A stretch of DNA of 64,000 nucleotides from Carnobacterium divergens DSM 20623 (GTDB lineage: Bacteria > Bacillota > Bacilli > Lactobacillales > Carnobacteriaceae), in the NCBI RefSeq assembly GCF_000744255.1, contig NZ_JQLO01000001.1, positions 1,860,001-1,924,000 of the forward strand. Direction: 5' to 3'. The notes beneath the pieces are model-generated. The model worked only from the letters and a program-made list of their open reading frames with translations. It searched no databases and was not told the origin of the DNA. A program made the translations under genes and the position numbers. Below are positions 9,501-18,539 of this stretch, piece after piece (positions within the stretch are counted from its first letter, which is position 1; each line of letters starts with the position of its first letter).

Positions 9501-10992
9501 GTACGGTAAATGTTCCATCTGGATTAATCGTTGCTGTAACTTCTGTGCCGTTTGCTAATGTAATAATAGTTGTAAAAGTGGTTCCAGTTGGAATCGGTGT
9601 TGTTAAAGTTGTTTTACCTGTAATTTCAGTATCGCCTGCATGAACCGAATCAATTACTGGAGGCGCTACCACATAGGTGTCCCAACCTGGACTTGTATTA
9701 GCTAAAACGGTGGTTGTTACTGGTGTACTTGTTTTTGTAACACCGCCATTAAGCCCTTCAATAACAGTGGATAAGCTATCATTCGTTTTAGGTGTGTAAC
9801 TACCAAATGGAACTATGAAACTGCCATCTGGATTTACTACAGCAGTTGCTATTGAACCATCTGGTAATGTCACAACGGTACTAAATGTACTGCCGGCTGG
9901 AATTGGTGAAGCTAATGCTACAGTTCCAGTTAAGCTCGTATCTCCGACGTGAACGGGGTTAATGGTTGGTGGGGTGATTGTGTATGCTGTCCAAGCTGGG
10001 TTTGCAAAATTTAACGTTACGCTTGCTCCTTCAGATTGGATATCGCCTAAGATTCCGGCAGAAATAAGTGAGGTATTAATTGCTCCAGCAGTGATTTTTG
10101 ATTGAGCTGTGCCAGGTGGTGACACTGCAAATTTAACGTTGTAAGAAGTTCCTGCTAGCAAACTAGCACTAATTAAATTATTTAAAGCCGAACCTGTTAA
10201 ATTAAGCAACCCATCAACTACTGTGAAAATTGGGTTTAATGCATTTTTTAAAGTTGCTAAAAGAGGGTTTAAAGTTGCACCCGCCAAACCTGTAAATGCA
10301 ACAGCATTAATCGCATTGTGTAGGGCATCAAATAACCCTTTGAGTAACTGTTTTACATAATTTCCTAATCCATCTGTAAAGTTAACACTGATATATTTGC
10401 CATCAGGTGAAACTACACCAGGTAATGTTTCTTGATAATTCCCAAAATTTTGAGCTGTTTTAATTGCTTGAAAAGCCGCAATAACTGGATCTAATGCTGT
10501 TCCTTGACCTGCAAGGTTAGCTGCATTATCTAAAGTTGTCAAGGCTGCATCAGCGGTACCTATCAGTACAGGCAACCCAGGTAGTTGAGCTGGTGTAATT
10601 GGTAATAATTTAGCATCAATTGCAACGGTTGCCCCGCCTACGACTTTTCCTTGTAATTCAGTAGGTAAAGCAAATACAACTACTTTTGGTGTTCCTAAAC
10701 CTACGCTAGCTAAAGCATCTCCACTATAAGTTAAATCTAAATCATAATTTCCAGCGCCATTGGGACTAAGATTAGTTCCCGTATTAGAAACAAGTTGCGT
10801 ATTATTCAAAATACTTACATCTGCTAAAGCAGCTTGAGCTGTTTGTTCTTGGAAACCAATAAAATGTCCATTTTGAAATAATGGAGTAATCGGTGAAGCC
10901 AGTAACACTGATGCAGCAGAAACAATAACTGCCTTTTGAAAAACTTTCTTATTCGTTTTTGATTTTTTTGATTGATTCTTTTGACTATTCAT
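3532..10992 (-). CDS. Giant LPxTG-type cell-wall repeat protein (probable adhesin)
   Basis: This 2486-residue protein starts at ATG 10992 after an AGAGGGGGAG ribosome site. Residues 1-54 form a long signal peptide (lysine-rich, then VIVSAASVLLASPITP, cleaved near QTAQA-ALA). Residues 55-325 are a non-repeated, Ala/Leu/Gly-rich region. Residues about 328-2385 hold 20 tandem domains of about 100 residues, each starting near a Trp and carrying VGDT-x-TG, TTPIPxGTTF, VTLPDGTKV and NPDGTF signatures; they resemble bacterial Ig-like (Big_6-type) repeats. A Pro/Gly/Thr linker follows, then a sorting signal at 2452-2456 with YPQTG in place of LPxTG, a hydrophobic helix and a basic tail FLRKKFAKK. Sortase would attach it to peptidoglycan. 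A role in adhesion is inferred from the architecture; the ligand is unknown. The reading frame is intact through all repeats. Confidence 0.88.
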   Translation of the reverse strand: MNSQKNQSKKSKTNKKVFQKAVIVSAASVLLASPITPLFQNGHFIGFQEQTAQAALADVSILNNTQLVSNTGTNLSPNGAGNYDLDLTYSGDALASVGLGTPKVVVFALPTELQGKVVGGATVAIDAKLLPITPAQLPGLPVLIGTADAALTTLDNAANLAGQGTALDPVIAAFQAIKTAQNFGNYQETLPGVVSPDGKYISVNFTDGLGNYVKQLLKGLFDALHNAINAVAFTGLAGATLNPLLATLKNALNPIFTVVDGLLNLTGSALNNLISASLLAGTSYNVKFAVSPPGTAQSKITAGAINTSLISAGILGDIQSEGASVTLNFANPAWTAYTITPPTINPVHVGDTSLTGTVALASPIPAGSTFSTVVTLPDGSIATAVVNPDGSFIVPFGSYTPKTNDSLSTVIEGLNGGVTKTSTPVTTTVLANTSPGWDTYVVAPPVIDSVHAGDTEITGKTTLTTPIPTGTTFTTIITLANGTEVTATINPDGTFTVPLGANAVTEGEILSSIVQGANAGETKNSTPVLTTVLATLPDPAWAGYVITPPVVAPVSVGDTEITGKVTLTTPIPNGSTFTAIVTLKDGTKVNATVNPDGTFTVPLGSNTLTAGDILSTTIQGLNGGVIKNSDPVESTVLAAGWKDYVVSTPVVNPIYVGDTTVTGTVALATPIPAGTTFEAIVTLPDGTKVTATVNPDGTFTAPLGSYTPKEGDTISTIIEATNNGEIKDSTPVVTTIKPASESPAWLNYVVAAPVLNPIHVGDTTLTGNVTLNTPIPEGTTFSTVVTLPDNTKLNAIIAPDGSITVALNGYVPKLGDTLSTIVEAKNGTATKDSTPVSSVVQATLPDPAWAGYTVAAPIIDSIHAGDTEITGKVTLAAPIPPGSSFTTLVTLPNGNVVQAPVNPDGTFTVALGSNTVSEGDVLSTIVQGINGGVIKNSTVVESTVLAPVVDPAWAAYVISSPVVEPVSVGDTNITGKVTLTTPIPNGSTFTAIVTLKDGTKVNATVNSDGTFTVPLGSNTLTAGDILSTTIQGVNGGVIKNSASVESTVLAEGWKDYVVSTPVVNPIYVGDTTVTGTVALATPIPAGTTFEAIVTLPDGTKVTATVNPDGTFTVPLGSYTPKEGDTISTIIEATNNGEIKDSTPVVTTIKPVSESPAWLNYVVAAPMINPVHVGDTTITGTVLLNTPIPEGTTFSTIITLANGTKITAAINPDGTFTASLGSNTITEGDVLSSIVEAVNGTATKNSTPVLTTVLAALPDPAWAGYVIAAPVIEPISVGDTTITGKVTLTTPIPNGSTFTAIVTLKDGTKVNATVNPDGTFTVPLGSNTLTAGDILSTTIQGINGGVIKNSTPVESTVLAEGWKDYVVSTPVVNPVYVGDTTVTGTVALAPPIPAGTTFEAIVTLPDGTKVTATVNPDGTFTAPLGSYTPKEGDTISTIIEATNNGEIKDSTPVVTTIKPVSESPAWLNYVVAAPVLNPIHVGDTTLTGNVTLNTPIPAGTTFSTIITLPDNTKLNAVVAPDGSITVALNGYTPKLGDSLSTIVQATNGVATKDSTPVVSIVQATLPDPAWAAYTVAPPVIDAIHAGDTAITGKVTLTTPIPAGSSFTTLVTLPNGNVVQAPVNPDGTFTVALGSNLVAEGDIVSTIVQGINGGVTKDSPVVETTVLAALPDPAWGAYVIASPVVEPVSVGDTAITGKVTLTTPIPNGSTFTAIVTLKDGTKVNAVVNPDGTFTVPLGSNTLTAGDILSTTIQGLNGGVIKNSDPVESTVLAAGWKDYVVSTPVVNPIYVGDTTVTGTVALAPPIPAGTTFEAIVTLPDGTKVTATVNPDGTFTAPLGSYTPKEGDTISTIIEATNNGEIKDSTPVVTTIKPASESPAWLNYVVAAPVLNPVHVGDTTLTGNVTLNTPIPTGTTFKVVVTLPDGSKVNAIVGVDGNISVSLGSYTAVAGDTLSNVVEATNGTATKLSTPVTSIVQTALPDPAWAAYTVAPPVVSPVHEGDTTITGKVTLTTPIPNGSSFTALVTLPNGTVIQAQVNPDGTFTVALGDNILKEGDSLSTIVQGINGGVTKDSTPVTSIVEPSTSETEWNNYVITAPTINQVHEEDLILTGSETFPTPVPAGATFVAVVTLADGSTIEVPVSTTDGVISIPFGAKKVKKNDILSIVIRGTKAGVTKESLPTSTTVLASAWEDYVVSSPVIDPIHAGDKTIIGSVILNQPVPADTSFTAIVTLLDGTVITAPVDSNGHISVDLGDNVLTSGDVTIVVEATHGGETKESTPVTSTILPNEAWDAYVITKPVINAIHVGDKFVTGKVTLNTPIPEGTVFTAIITLPDGSTIEGSVAEDGTFKAALTPVTRAILSNYVLKVGDQVTALIEGVNGGDVKEGPSASTIVLAVDTNNQGTPVTPGKPGSGNGTGTTPGKPGNLGTSGTTNGGKYTTTKVNGKGSKGYKNGDSYPQTGEQNNSLFSYLGFLTLGSAALLFLRKKFAKK
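3826..10000 (-). repeat. Twenty tandem Ig-like domain repeats with a four-domain higher-order period
   Basis: Each unit is about 300-315 bp; unit starts (Trp codons) lie near 9991, 9681, 9370, 9070, 8758, 8443, 8137, 7832, 7520, 7209, 6911, 6598, 6287, 5972, 5669, 5357, 5048, 4738, 4434 and 4133. Units 3-17 fall into four subtypes in the order A-B-C-D. Type A carries VTLKDGTKVNA, type B starts GWKDYVVSTP, type C starts SPAWLNYVVAAP, and type D carries VTLPNGNVVQAPV. The blocks are A3-B4-C5-D6, A7-B8-C9, A10-B11-C12-D13 and A14-B15-C16-D17. The second block lacks D, and its unit 9 is a hybrid: a C-type first half joined to a second half like unit 2. A-unit spacings are about 1233, 928 and 1237 bp. 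Equivalent units in different blocks are nearly identical, so copy number may change by recombination. Confidence 0.9.
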
Positions 10993-11020
10993 TTTTTCTC
11001 CCCCTCTTTTTTACAAAATT

Positions 11021-11070
11021 CAGATTTAATACTAAAAAGCATTCCATAAGCTCTGGTACTTTTAAATCTG
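11021..11070 (-). promoter_or_regulatory. Stem-loop in the 5' leader of the giant surface-protein gene
   Basis: The 9-base arms CAGATTTAA and TTAAATCTG enclose about 32 bases and end 28 bases before the ATG. On the plus strand the right arm is followed by six T, but no plus-strand gene reads into it, so an mRNA leader structure (stability or translation control) is the likelier reading. Confidence 0.35.
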
Positions 11071-11119
11071 TTTTTTATTCCCCCCTATTACGAACCTCTT
11101 AAAATTAAAATAAGATTAA

Positions 11120-11149
11120 ATCATACGATTCAATTCTCACTCAAATCAA
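11120..11149 (-). promoter_or_regulatory. Candidate promoter of the giant surface-protein gene
   Basis: On the minus strand TTGATT (-35) is separated by 18 bases from TATGAT (-10). It would give a leader of about 120 nucleotides that includes the stem-loop at 11021-11070. The whole intergenic region is AT-rich, so chance matches are likely. Confidence 0.35.
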
Positions 11150-11510
11150 AAATAACATAATTTTAAATAAAATCAAATAAAAACACTTATCCAAATAAAG
11201 ACATCTAAGAATAAATAAAATATTTTTAGAACGTTTTCAAAAACACTTCCCAAAGGATTTGATTTTAATTATCAAAAAAACAAAATCCTAAAAATCGCTT
11301 AAAAAACAAGTGGTATAGGTACAAACGAATTCATAATTCTAATAAAAACTGGAAAATTTGTGAAAAAAAAGTATAAAAAATATCAATAATTAAAATTATA
11401 AACGAGAATATATATTTGAAAAAAAAACAAGAGGCATATATCTTCTCAAATTAAATAGCTACCCGGCTTTCAATTTATTTTGAATACTCTTGTATAATTT
11501 TATGTACAAC
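11150..11510. other. AT-rich intergenic stretch with no recognisable gene
   Basis: These 360 bases lie between the giant surface-protein gene and the MerR-gene terminator. They contain homopolymer A and T runs and no open frame with a ribosome site. A TTGTAC-17-TATTCA pair near 11480-11508 on the minus strand could be a more distant promoter, but it is weak. Confidence 0.5.
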
Positions 11511-11558
11511 TAAAAAGAAGCAAATCTATTTTTTAACAAATAGCTTTGCTTCTTTTTT
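11511..11558 (-). terminator. Terminator after the MerR-family gene, possibly bidirectional
   Basis: The arms AAAGAAGCAAA and TTTGCTTCTTT enclose about 20 bases. The minus strand, which carries the MerR gene ending at 11599, continues with Ts; the plus strand also has a long T run. Confidence 0.7.
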
Positions 11559-11598
11559 TATACTTATCTACATCCAAATACATAGGAGCCATTTAAAT

Positions 11599-12405
11599 TT
11601 AAACAATTGGAAAACAAATTTCCGTCACCCATTTTTCAACTTCTTTTTCTTGTGTGGGTGATACATGATAAATATTAAACATCTTGCCTTCAATCTTATA
11701 TTGGTGATCTTCAATCCAACAAGCAATACTCTCTGTTACATAAGAAACTTGGTGATAACTGCCATTCATTATGACCGTTGCTGCCTTTACAGTCGGTTCT
11801 TTTTTTACCTGAACCAATTTAGAATTAAGATTTAATTCTCCCTTAAAACTTGCTTGAATTTCAACATCAACATTCTTTTCTTTATATTCCTTGTCGTGGA
11901 AAATAGCTTTGTGTTGACCCAGTTGTTGTAGGTTCACTTTTTCTTTAGCAAGTTCTTCGTACAAAATACTCCATAACTTTCCTTCTTCTTGATAACTTGT
12001 TAAATTCGATCTCAGTGAAACTACCTGTTGTTCTGGAAAATATTTCAACTGAACATGGTAATTTAATGGTTCTTTTTGGTACTTCAAAGAATGGATTGAG
12101 CGTTGAAGCATTTTCTTTTGATGCGCTAATTTTTCTAATTCAACCTCTACTTCTGTCTCTCGCTTTTCAAAATATCCTTGAAGTGAATTTTCAGTCGTTA
12201 ACATTTCTTTAATTTCTGATAAACTAAATCCTAGCTCTTTTAGTCGTTGAATTTTATTTACTTTTTTAAGCTGTTTACTACTGTAGTATCGATAACCCGA
12301 TTCTGTATCAATCAGTTGTGGATTCAATAGATTTAATTGGTCATAATGCCTTAACATTCGTACGCTAATAGTGGATAATTTAGAAAATTCACCAATTTTA
12401 TACAC
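11599..12405 (-). CDS. MerR-family transcriptional regulator with effector-binding domain
   Basis: The 268-residue protein has an N-terminal MerR winged helix-turn-helix (residues 1-70, with ISVRMLRHYDQLNLL and the SGYRYY wing signature). A coiled-coil dimerisation helix follows at about 75-110, and then a GyrI/BmrR-like ligand-binding domain (about 120-268). MerR proteins of this build activate promoters with long spacers in response to small hydrophobic molecules. The in-frame start is GTG at 12405, 8 bases after an AGGAGG site; an overlapping ATG is out of frame. It lies 26 bases downstream of the AI-2E-type transporter gene and is probably cotranscribed, so control of that exporter is a reasonable guess. 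Its ligand and targets cannot be read from the sequence. Confidence 0.85.
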   Translation of the reverse strand: MYKIGEFSKLSTISVRMLRHYDQLNLLNPQLIDTESGYRYYSSKQLKKVNKIQRLKELGFSLSEIKEMLTTENSLQGYFEKRETEVEVELEKLAHQKKMLQRSIHSLKYQKEPLNYHVQLKYFPEQQVVSLRSNLTSYQEEGKLWSILYEELAKEKVNLQQLGQHKAIFHDKEYKEKNVDVEIQASFKGELNLNSKLVQVKKEPTVKAATVIMNGSYHQVSYVTESIACWIEDHQYKIEGKMFNIYHVSPTQEKEVEKWVTEICFPIV

Positions 12406-12431
12406 ATTAGACTCCTCCTAATTTTTAAGAG

Positions 12432-13550
12432 TTAAACTTCATCAATTTCTTCTCGATTTAATGGAATCTCTCTACGATCATCTACCATTCCATATAGGTG
12501 ATGCAACACAATTTTCAACACAGCATATAAAGGAATTCCTAAAATCATTCCTATTAAACCAGCTAAATTCCCAGCTACTAGCAGGATAAAAACAATGGTT
12601 AAGGGATGCATATCAAGAGATTTTCCCATCACCAATGGATAAACGATATTCGATTCACCTACTTGCGTCACAATCACAATAATTGCAACAAGTAAGGCTT
12701 CAAAAGGTGAACGAGTAAAGGCGATTAAAATCGCAGGAGTGACTCCCAACCAAGGACCTAAGTAAGGAATAATATCCATCGCACCAGCAATAACACCTAA
12801 CAATAATGCGTAGGGTAAGCCAATTGCCCAGTAGCCTAACGATGTACAAACTGCAACATATAAACAAACAATTGCTTGTCCGCTAATAAAAGAAGAAAGA
12901 GTATGATCCACATCTGTCAAAAGACTGCCTACTTCTTCTTTGTATTTTAATGGAACAAACCGTTGAACAGCTTTTGGAAATTTCTCTCCATCTTTAAACA
13001 TATAAAATAAAACGATTGGAACCGTGATAACTACAATTGTCACACTTGAAACAATTCCAATAATCGACAATAAACTATCTGTCACGCCAGAAAATGCCCC
13101 AGTGATAAATTTCGAAGTGGATAAGTTTAATTCATTTAAGTATTTTTGCAGATCAATATTTTTAAGTTCTGGACGTTCAACTAATAAATTAAACTGCTTT
13201 TGTCCCTCTTTCATCATAGCTGGGAAATTTTGAATCAGTTGTGTTAACTGTTCTAATAAATTGGGAATCAAATTTACTACTAACAAAACAAATAGAACAA
13301 TCAATACAATAAAGACTAATAAAATGCCCCAAATTCGTTTTATTTTCAAACGATTCTCCAAAAAATTGATTAGAGGGTTCATAATATAATATAAAAACCC
13401 TGCAACTAAAACTGGTGCAAATAGAGTTGAAACAAAAGTGCCAATTGGTTCAAATAAAAATCCTATTTTAGTGCTGACAAAAATAAGTGTTGCAAAGGCC
13501 AATAATTCAATTGTCCAAAAAAAGAGTCTTGATTCTTTTAATTTATTCAT
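12432..13550 (-). CDS. AI-2E family (PerM/YdiK/YtvI-like) membrane transporter
   Basis: The 372-residue protein has about eight membrane segments. Two pairs lie at the N-terminus (FFWTIELLAFATLIFVSTKIG and the GILLVFIVLIVLFVLLVV helix). A soluble region at about 95-150 follows, then a C-terminal bundle with the family pattern IIPYLGPWLGVTPA and a conserved glycine-rich end (LAGLIGMILGIPLYAVLK). Family members have been linked to export of autoinducer-2 or other small solutes and to Na+/H+ exchange, so the substrate stays open. It is the first gene of a likely two-gene unit with the MerR regulator downstream. The ATG at 13550 is preceded by an AAGGAG site. Confidence 0.82.
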   Translation of the reverse strand: MNKLKESRLFFWTIELLAFATLIFVSTKIGFLFEPIGTFVSTLFAPVLVAGFLYYIMNPLINFLENRLKIKRIWGILLVFIVLIVLFVLLVVNLIPNLLEQLTQLIQNFPAMMKEGQKQFNLLVERPELKNIDLQKYLNELNLSTSKFITGAFSGVTDSLLSIIGIVSSVTIVVITVPIVLFYMFKDGEKFPKAVQRFVPLKYKEEVGSLLTDVDHTLSSFISGQAIVCLYVAVCTSLGYWAIGLPYALLLGVIAGAMDIIPYLGPWLGVTPAILIAFTRSPFEALLVAIIVIVTQVGESNIVYPLVMGKSLDMHPLTIVFILLVAGNLAGLIGMILGIPLYAVLKIVLHHLYGMVDDRREIPLNREEIDEV

Positions 13551-13644
13551 ACGGTATTCTCCTTATCGTCGCATTTTCATTTATCGCGTGTATTCTTATT
13601 TATTTTAACATGTTTTTTAAATAAATGATTCCATTGAAACTAAT

Positions 13645-13679
13645 ACAAAAAAAATAAGCGATGTTGCCATCGCTTATTT
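13645..13679 (-). terminator. Terminator of the first beta-glucoside PTS operon
   Basis: A 12-base perfect stem (AAATAAGCGATG and its complement) with a 4-base loop is followed on the minus strand by eight T. It starts 5 bases after the PTS gene stop. Confidence 0.92.
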
Positions 13680-13684
13680 CCTAA

Positions 13685-15694
<2,010 letters not shown>

Positions 15695-15698
<4 letters not shown>

Positions 15699-15723
15699 TT
15701 GCCTGCTTTATCAGTAACAATCC
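15695..15723 (-). promoter_or_regulatory. RAT antiterminator site upstream of bglP
   Basis: The 29-base minus-strand element begins GGATTGTTACTG and ends GCAGGCAAAACC, separated by ATAAA. It matches the ribonucleic antiterminator consensus bound by LicT/BglG proteins. It lies between the antiterminator gene and bglP and overlaps the terminator stem. Confidence 0.93.
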
Positions 15724-15742
15724 ATCATCGATGTATTCTTAT

Positions 15743-16576
15743 TTAATTATCTGCTACTCGGTGAATATGAATGGTTAGATAAACCTGTTCATCCATCGAC
15801 ATCTCTTTTTGATGAGCACTCTTCAAGTAACTGTTGATTTTCACTGTACAATCAAATGCTTTTGGGTATTTGATTTGTACTTGTTCGTATAAAAAATCAT
15901 CTCCTGATTCATGGATCTCACCTGCAATCATTCGCTGAGCAAAATACTGTAAATGGGTTATGAACCGGGTATAGTTTAAGGAATTTTCATCGAAAACTAA
16001 ACCATAATGCATGCGAACAATGTTTAAGATATCTTGAACGATCTTTGTCATTTGAAACGTTTGATTCATATCTTGATCGCCTTGTCTTGCATTTACAATA
16101 TGCAACGCAATTGAACCGGCTTCATCAGGATTCAACGTTACACCTAATTTTTCTTGAATTCTATCAATCGCGTTTAACCCAATTTGGTATTCTTTTTTAT
16201 AAAACTTTTTGATTTCCCAAATTAAGGGATTTTTGAGGTCTAGTCCTTCTTTACTTCTAGTGATAGCAAAATGGATATGGTCGGTTAATGTCAAATGGAT
16301 ATTTGTGCTTAGTTTGACATCTAATTCTTTTTGAGCCAGCTGAATAATTTCATTTGCGACTTCTATTTCATCTAATGGAATTTCTTTGAATAGCTCAGCT
16401 AATTGTTCGGTGACTTCTTTTCCTTCGGTAACGAAAGTTTTTTCAATCAATGTGGGATCGATCCCATCCCCCACCCTCTTATTGAAGGCCAAACCTCTTC
16501 CCATTACGACCATTTCTTTTTCATCAGCAGTCAAGGTTAGAACGACATTGTTGTTTAAAATTTTTTCAATTATCAT
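15743..16576 (-). CDS. licT: BglG/LicT-family transcriptional antiterminator
   Basis: The 277-residue protein has an N-terminal RNA-binding (CAT) domain (about 1-56, starting MIIEKILNNNVVLTL). Two PTS regulation domains follow (about 70-170 and 175-277) with conserved His residues, for example in LTDHIHFAI and VYLTIHIHRVAD. It binds the RAT hairpin and lets transcription pass the terminator when its PRDs are set by PTS phosphorylation. ATG 16576 follows a GGTGGGGGAG site; a 16-residue upstream extension in frame has no ribosome site and would disturb the conserved start. The gene is autoregulated by a second RAT upstream and is followed by bglP, giving two switches in one operon. Confidence 0.93.
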   Translation of the reverse strand: MIIEKILNNNVVLTLTADEKEMVVMGRGLAFNKRVGDGIDPTLIEKTFVTEGKEVTEQLAELFKEIPLDEIEVANEIIQLAQKELDVKLSTNIHLTLTDHIHFAITRSKEGLDLKNPLIWEIKKFYKKEYQIGLNAIDRIQEKLGVTLNPDEAGSIALHIVNARQGDQDMNQTFQMTKIVQDILNIVRMHYGLVFDENSLNYTRFITHLQYFAQRMIAGEIHESGDDFLYEQVQIKYPKAFDCTVKINSYLKSAHQKEMSMDEQVYLTIHIHRVADN

Positions 16577-16604
16577 TTCTCCCCCACCTTTAATCCTAGA
16601 GTAA

Positions 16605-16680
16605 AAAGAAAAACCTAAACTCATTCCAAATCTAGTTATCCCTCAAAGTGGATAGATATGATTTCGAATCAATTTAGGTT
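16605..16680 (-). terminator. Conditional terminator upstream of licT
   Basis: On the minus strand AACCTAAATTGATTCGAAATC pairs imperfectly with GATTTGGAATGAGTTTAGGTT, which is followed by TTTTCTTTTT. The 5' arm overlaps the end of the RAT sequence at 16677-16705. Confidence 0.82.
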
Positions 16681-16705
16681 TTGCCTGCATGACCAGTAAC
16701 AACCC
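16677..16705 (-). promoter_or_regulatory. RAT antiterminator site upstream of licT
   Basis: The 29-base element begins GGGTTGTTACTG and ends GCAGGCAAAACC, separated by GTCAT. It differs from the downstream RAT mainly in the loop and in one stem base, and implies positive autoregulation of the antiterminator. Confidence 0.92.
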
Positions 16706-16721
16706 TGTCTGTTATATTCAC

Positions 16722-16750
16722 AATATACCATGTGATTTTAGTTTTTGCAA
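16722..16750 (-). promoter_or_regulatory. Promoter of the licT-bglP operon
   Basis: On the minus strand TTGCAA (-35) is 17 bases from TATATT (-10), and transcription would begin about 10 bases before the RAT. The -35 overlaps a cre-like sequence (TGCAACCGTTCTCT, two mismatches to the CcpA consensus), so catabolite repression is possible. Confidence 0.7.
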
Positions 16751-16803
16751 CCGTTCTCTTAATAAATTTTTTAATTTATTTTTATCCAATTCATTCAATA
16801 CTT

Positions 16804-16848
16804 TTTTTTATAGAAAAACGATTCGTAAAATCAGGCTACGAATCGTTT
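16804..16848 (-). terminator. Terminator of the ABC-F gene
   Basis: The 12-base arms AAACGATTCGTA and TACGAATCGTTT are followed on the minus strand by T-rich sequence. The hairpin begins 8 bases after the ABC-F stop codon. Confidence 0.85.
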
Positions 16849-16855
16849 CTTCTAT

Positions 16856-18421
16856 CTATTCTTTTAATTTTTTCAATAGTATTTGATACTCATTTTCCAA
16901 TTTTTGTCGGTCTTCTTTTGGATTTGGATTTGATAATTTCCCAATAATTGCCGTTAATTGGGTTTCTAATACTAGTTTTTCATCTGCTGATTGCTTTACT
17001 GGAATTTTTTTATCAGAGGTTTCTTTGTTCTTTTCAGCTTCCCGCATAGTCAGTTTTTGCTGTTTGATTTCCCAGTAATGAGTTGCTATCTTCTGGTTGA
17101 AAGTTTCATCATGTGAGACAAAAAGAAGCGTTCCTTCATAAGCCATTAAAGCTTCCTCGACTGCTTTTAATGAAGGAATGTCTAAATAGTTGGTAGGTTC
17201 ATCTAATAGTAGTAAATTGGCATCACTTACAAGAAGCTTCGCCAATGAAACCTTATTTTTTTCACCACCACTTAGTAAATGGACTTTTTTATAGACATCT
17301 TGCTTTCTAAATAATAGTCTTGCTAATAGCATCCGAACAAAGGTCTCGTCATGAACGCTTTCCTTCATTACATTTTCTAAAATCGTACTTTCTTCCTCCA
17401 ATAACTCTAGCTTTTGACTAAAGTAACCAATTGAAAGGTTTTTCACTTTTTGAATTTCCGGTGAATTTTCTATAATCAGTTTGAGTAAGGTTGTTTTTCC
17501 TACGCCATTTCCCCCGATTAAAGCTGTTTTTGAGTGATTGACTAACGAAAAATCAATTTGATTTAGAAGGATGCGTTCGTCAATTTTTTTAGTTAGCTTT
17601 GTTGCCGATAGTAAAATAGGTGCGTGTAAGGTCTTGCCTTTAGCCAATTTGATTTTAATGTTCGCAAGCTCCGTTGGCGCTTGTTTGACATCTAATTGAT
17701 CCAGTCGTTTTTCAGCATTTTTTGCTAATTGACCTAATTTTTTCTTAGCTTTTTGATCCCCCATCTTATGGAGTCTTGCTTCCGAATTCCCCATTCGTTT
17801 AGGAGCCTTTCGAATTTTCGACGCTCTTGTTTCTGTCTCTCTGGCCACTTGTTTTAATCGTTTTTTTTCTTTTTCGTATTGGTGATATTCTGCTTGCTCC
17901 GTATATTGTTTAAGTTCTTTTTGGTTTAAATAGTCGTCATAGTTTCCTTCGTAAAAGTACGTTTTTCCTCTTTCAAGTTCTACTATTTTAGTACAGACTT
18001 GGTTTAAAAAGGTTCGATCATGAGAAACCACAAGAACGGCACCATTAAATTGCTTGATTGCTTTTTCTAAATAAAGACGGTTGTCCTTATCAAGATGGCT
18101 TGTTGGTTCATCTGCTAGCAAAATGCCGCTTCCAAATTCAAACGCTTTTTGTAGCTTGCGTTTGGTTTCTTCTCCACCACTTACAGTAGCGCCTGCGACA
18201 GCATCTGGTAGTTGTTCCAAATAACCAATCGGACTAAACGAACGAATGAATCCACTATCAGGAACTTCTTTATTGCTTAATAAATTTAATAATGTTGTCT
18301 TACCTGAACCATTGGCGCCGACAATTCCAATGCGGTCGCCATCCTCAATTCGCCAGTTGTCAATCTCAACTAAGACACGACCTCCAACTGATTTTTTGAT
18401 TGCTTTTATTTCTACTAACAT
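16856..18421 (-). CDS. ABC-F ribosome-protection ATPase, Msr/Vga-like (probable antibiotic resistance)
   Basis: The 521-residue soluble protein has two ABC domains and no membrane segments. Domain 1 has Walker A GANGSGKT (35-42), signature SGGEE (81-85) and catalytic Glu105 in LLADEPTSHLD. A charged helical linker (about 190-270, rich in Lys/Arg/Gln) probes the ribosomal exit site in such proteins. Domain 2 has GGNGVGKT, LSGGEKNK and LLLLDEPTNYLD. The short spacing between Walker A and signature in domain 1, and phrases such as GYLEQL, resemble Msr and Vga proteins, which displace macrolides, lincosamides, streptogramins or pleuromutilins from the ribosome. The ATG at 18421 has a strong AAGGAGG site; an in-frame upstream ATG at 18466 has none. 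The long leader with a small ORF supports antibiotic-induced attenuation. The drug range is not predictable. Confidence 0.87.
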   Translation of the reverse strand: MLVEIKAIKKSVGGRVLVEIDNWRIEDGDRIGIVGANGSGKTTLLNLLSNKEVPDSGFIRSFSPIGYLEQLPDAVAGATVSGGEETKRKLQKAFEFGSGILLADEPTSHLDKDNRLYLEKAIKQFNGAVLVVSHDRTFLNQVCTKIVELERGKTYFYEGNYDDYLNQKELKQYTEQAEYHQYEKEKKRLKQVARETETRASKIRKAPKRMGNSEARLHKMGDQKAKKKLGQLAKNAEKRLDQLDVKQAPTELANIKIKLAKGKTLHAPILLSATKLTKKIDERILLNQIDFSLVNHSKTALIGGNGVGKTTLLKLIIENSPEIQKVKNLSIGYFSQKLELLEEESTILENVMKESVHDETFVRMLLARLLFRKQDVYKKVHLLSGGEKNKVSLAKLLVSDANLLLLDEPTNYLDIPSLKAVEEALMAYEGTLLFVSHDETFNQKIATHYWEIKQQKLTMREAEKNKETSDKKIPVKQSADEKLVLETQLTAIIGKLSNPNPKEDRQKLENEYQILLKKLKE

Positions 18422-18428
18422 AAAAAAA

Positions 18429-18449
18429 CCTCCTTCAAATCTGAAGAGG
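18429..18449 (-). promoter_or_regulatory. Hairpin sequestering the ABC-F ribosome-binding site
   Basis: The minus strand reads CCTCTTCA-GAT-TTGAAGGAGG, an imperfect hairpin whose 3' arm is the AAGGAGG site of the ABC-F gene. Such masking fits translational attenuation, in which a stalled upstream ribosome would open the site. Confidence 0.55.
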
Positions 18450-18539
18450 TGATGGTTTACTTGCATACAAAATAAATAGACCGATTCTAATAAAGGAACT
18501 AGACGGGTATTTTGGCTTGTATGTTGATAAAATCCACTC

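Noticed and set aside
3826-10000. Regular repeats that could suggest a CRISPR array
   Set aside because: The units are about 300 bp, lie in a continuous reading frame and have no unique spacers.
18422-18466. ABC-F start at the upstream in-frame ATG (18466)
   Set aside because: It has no ribosome site and covers the hairpin that masks the real site; homologues start near MLVEI.
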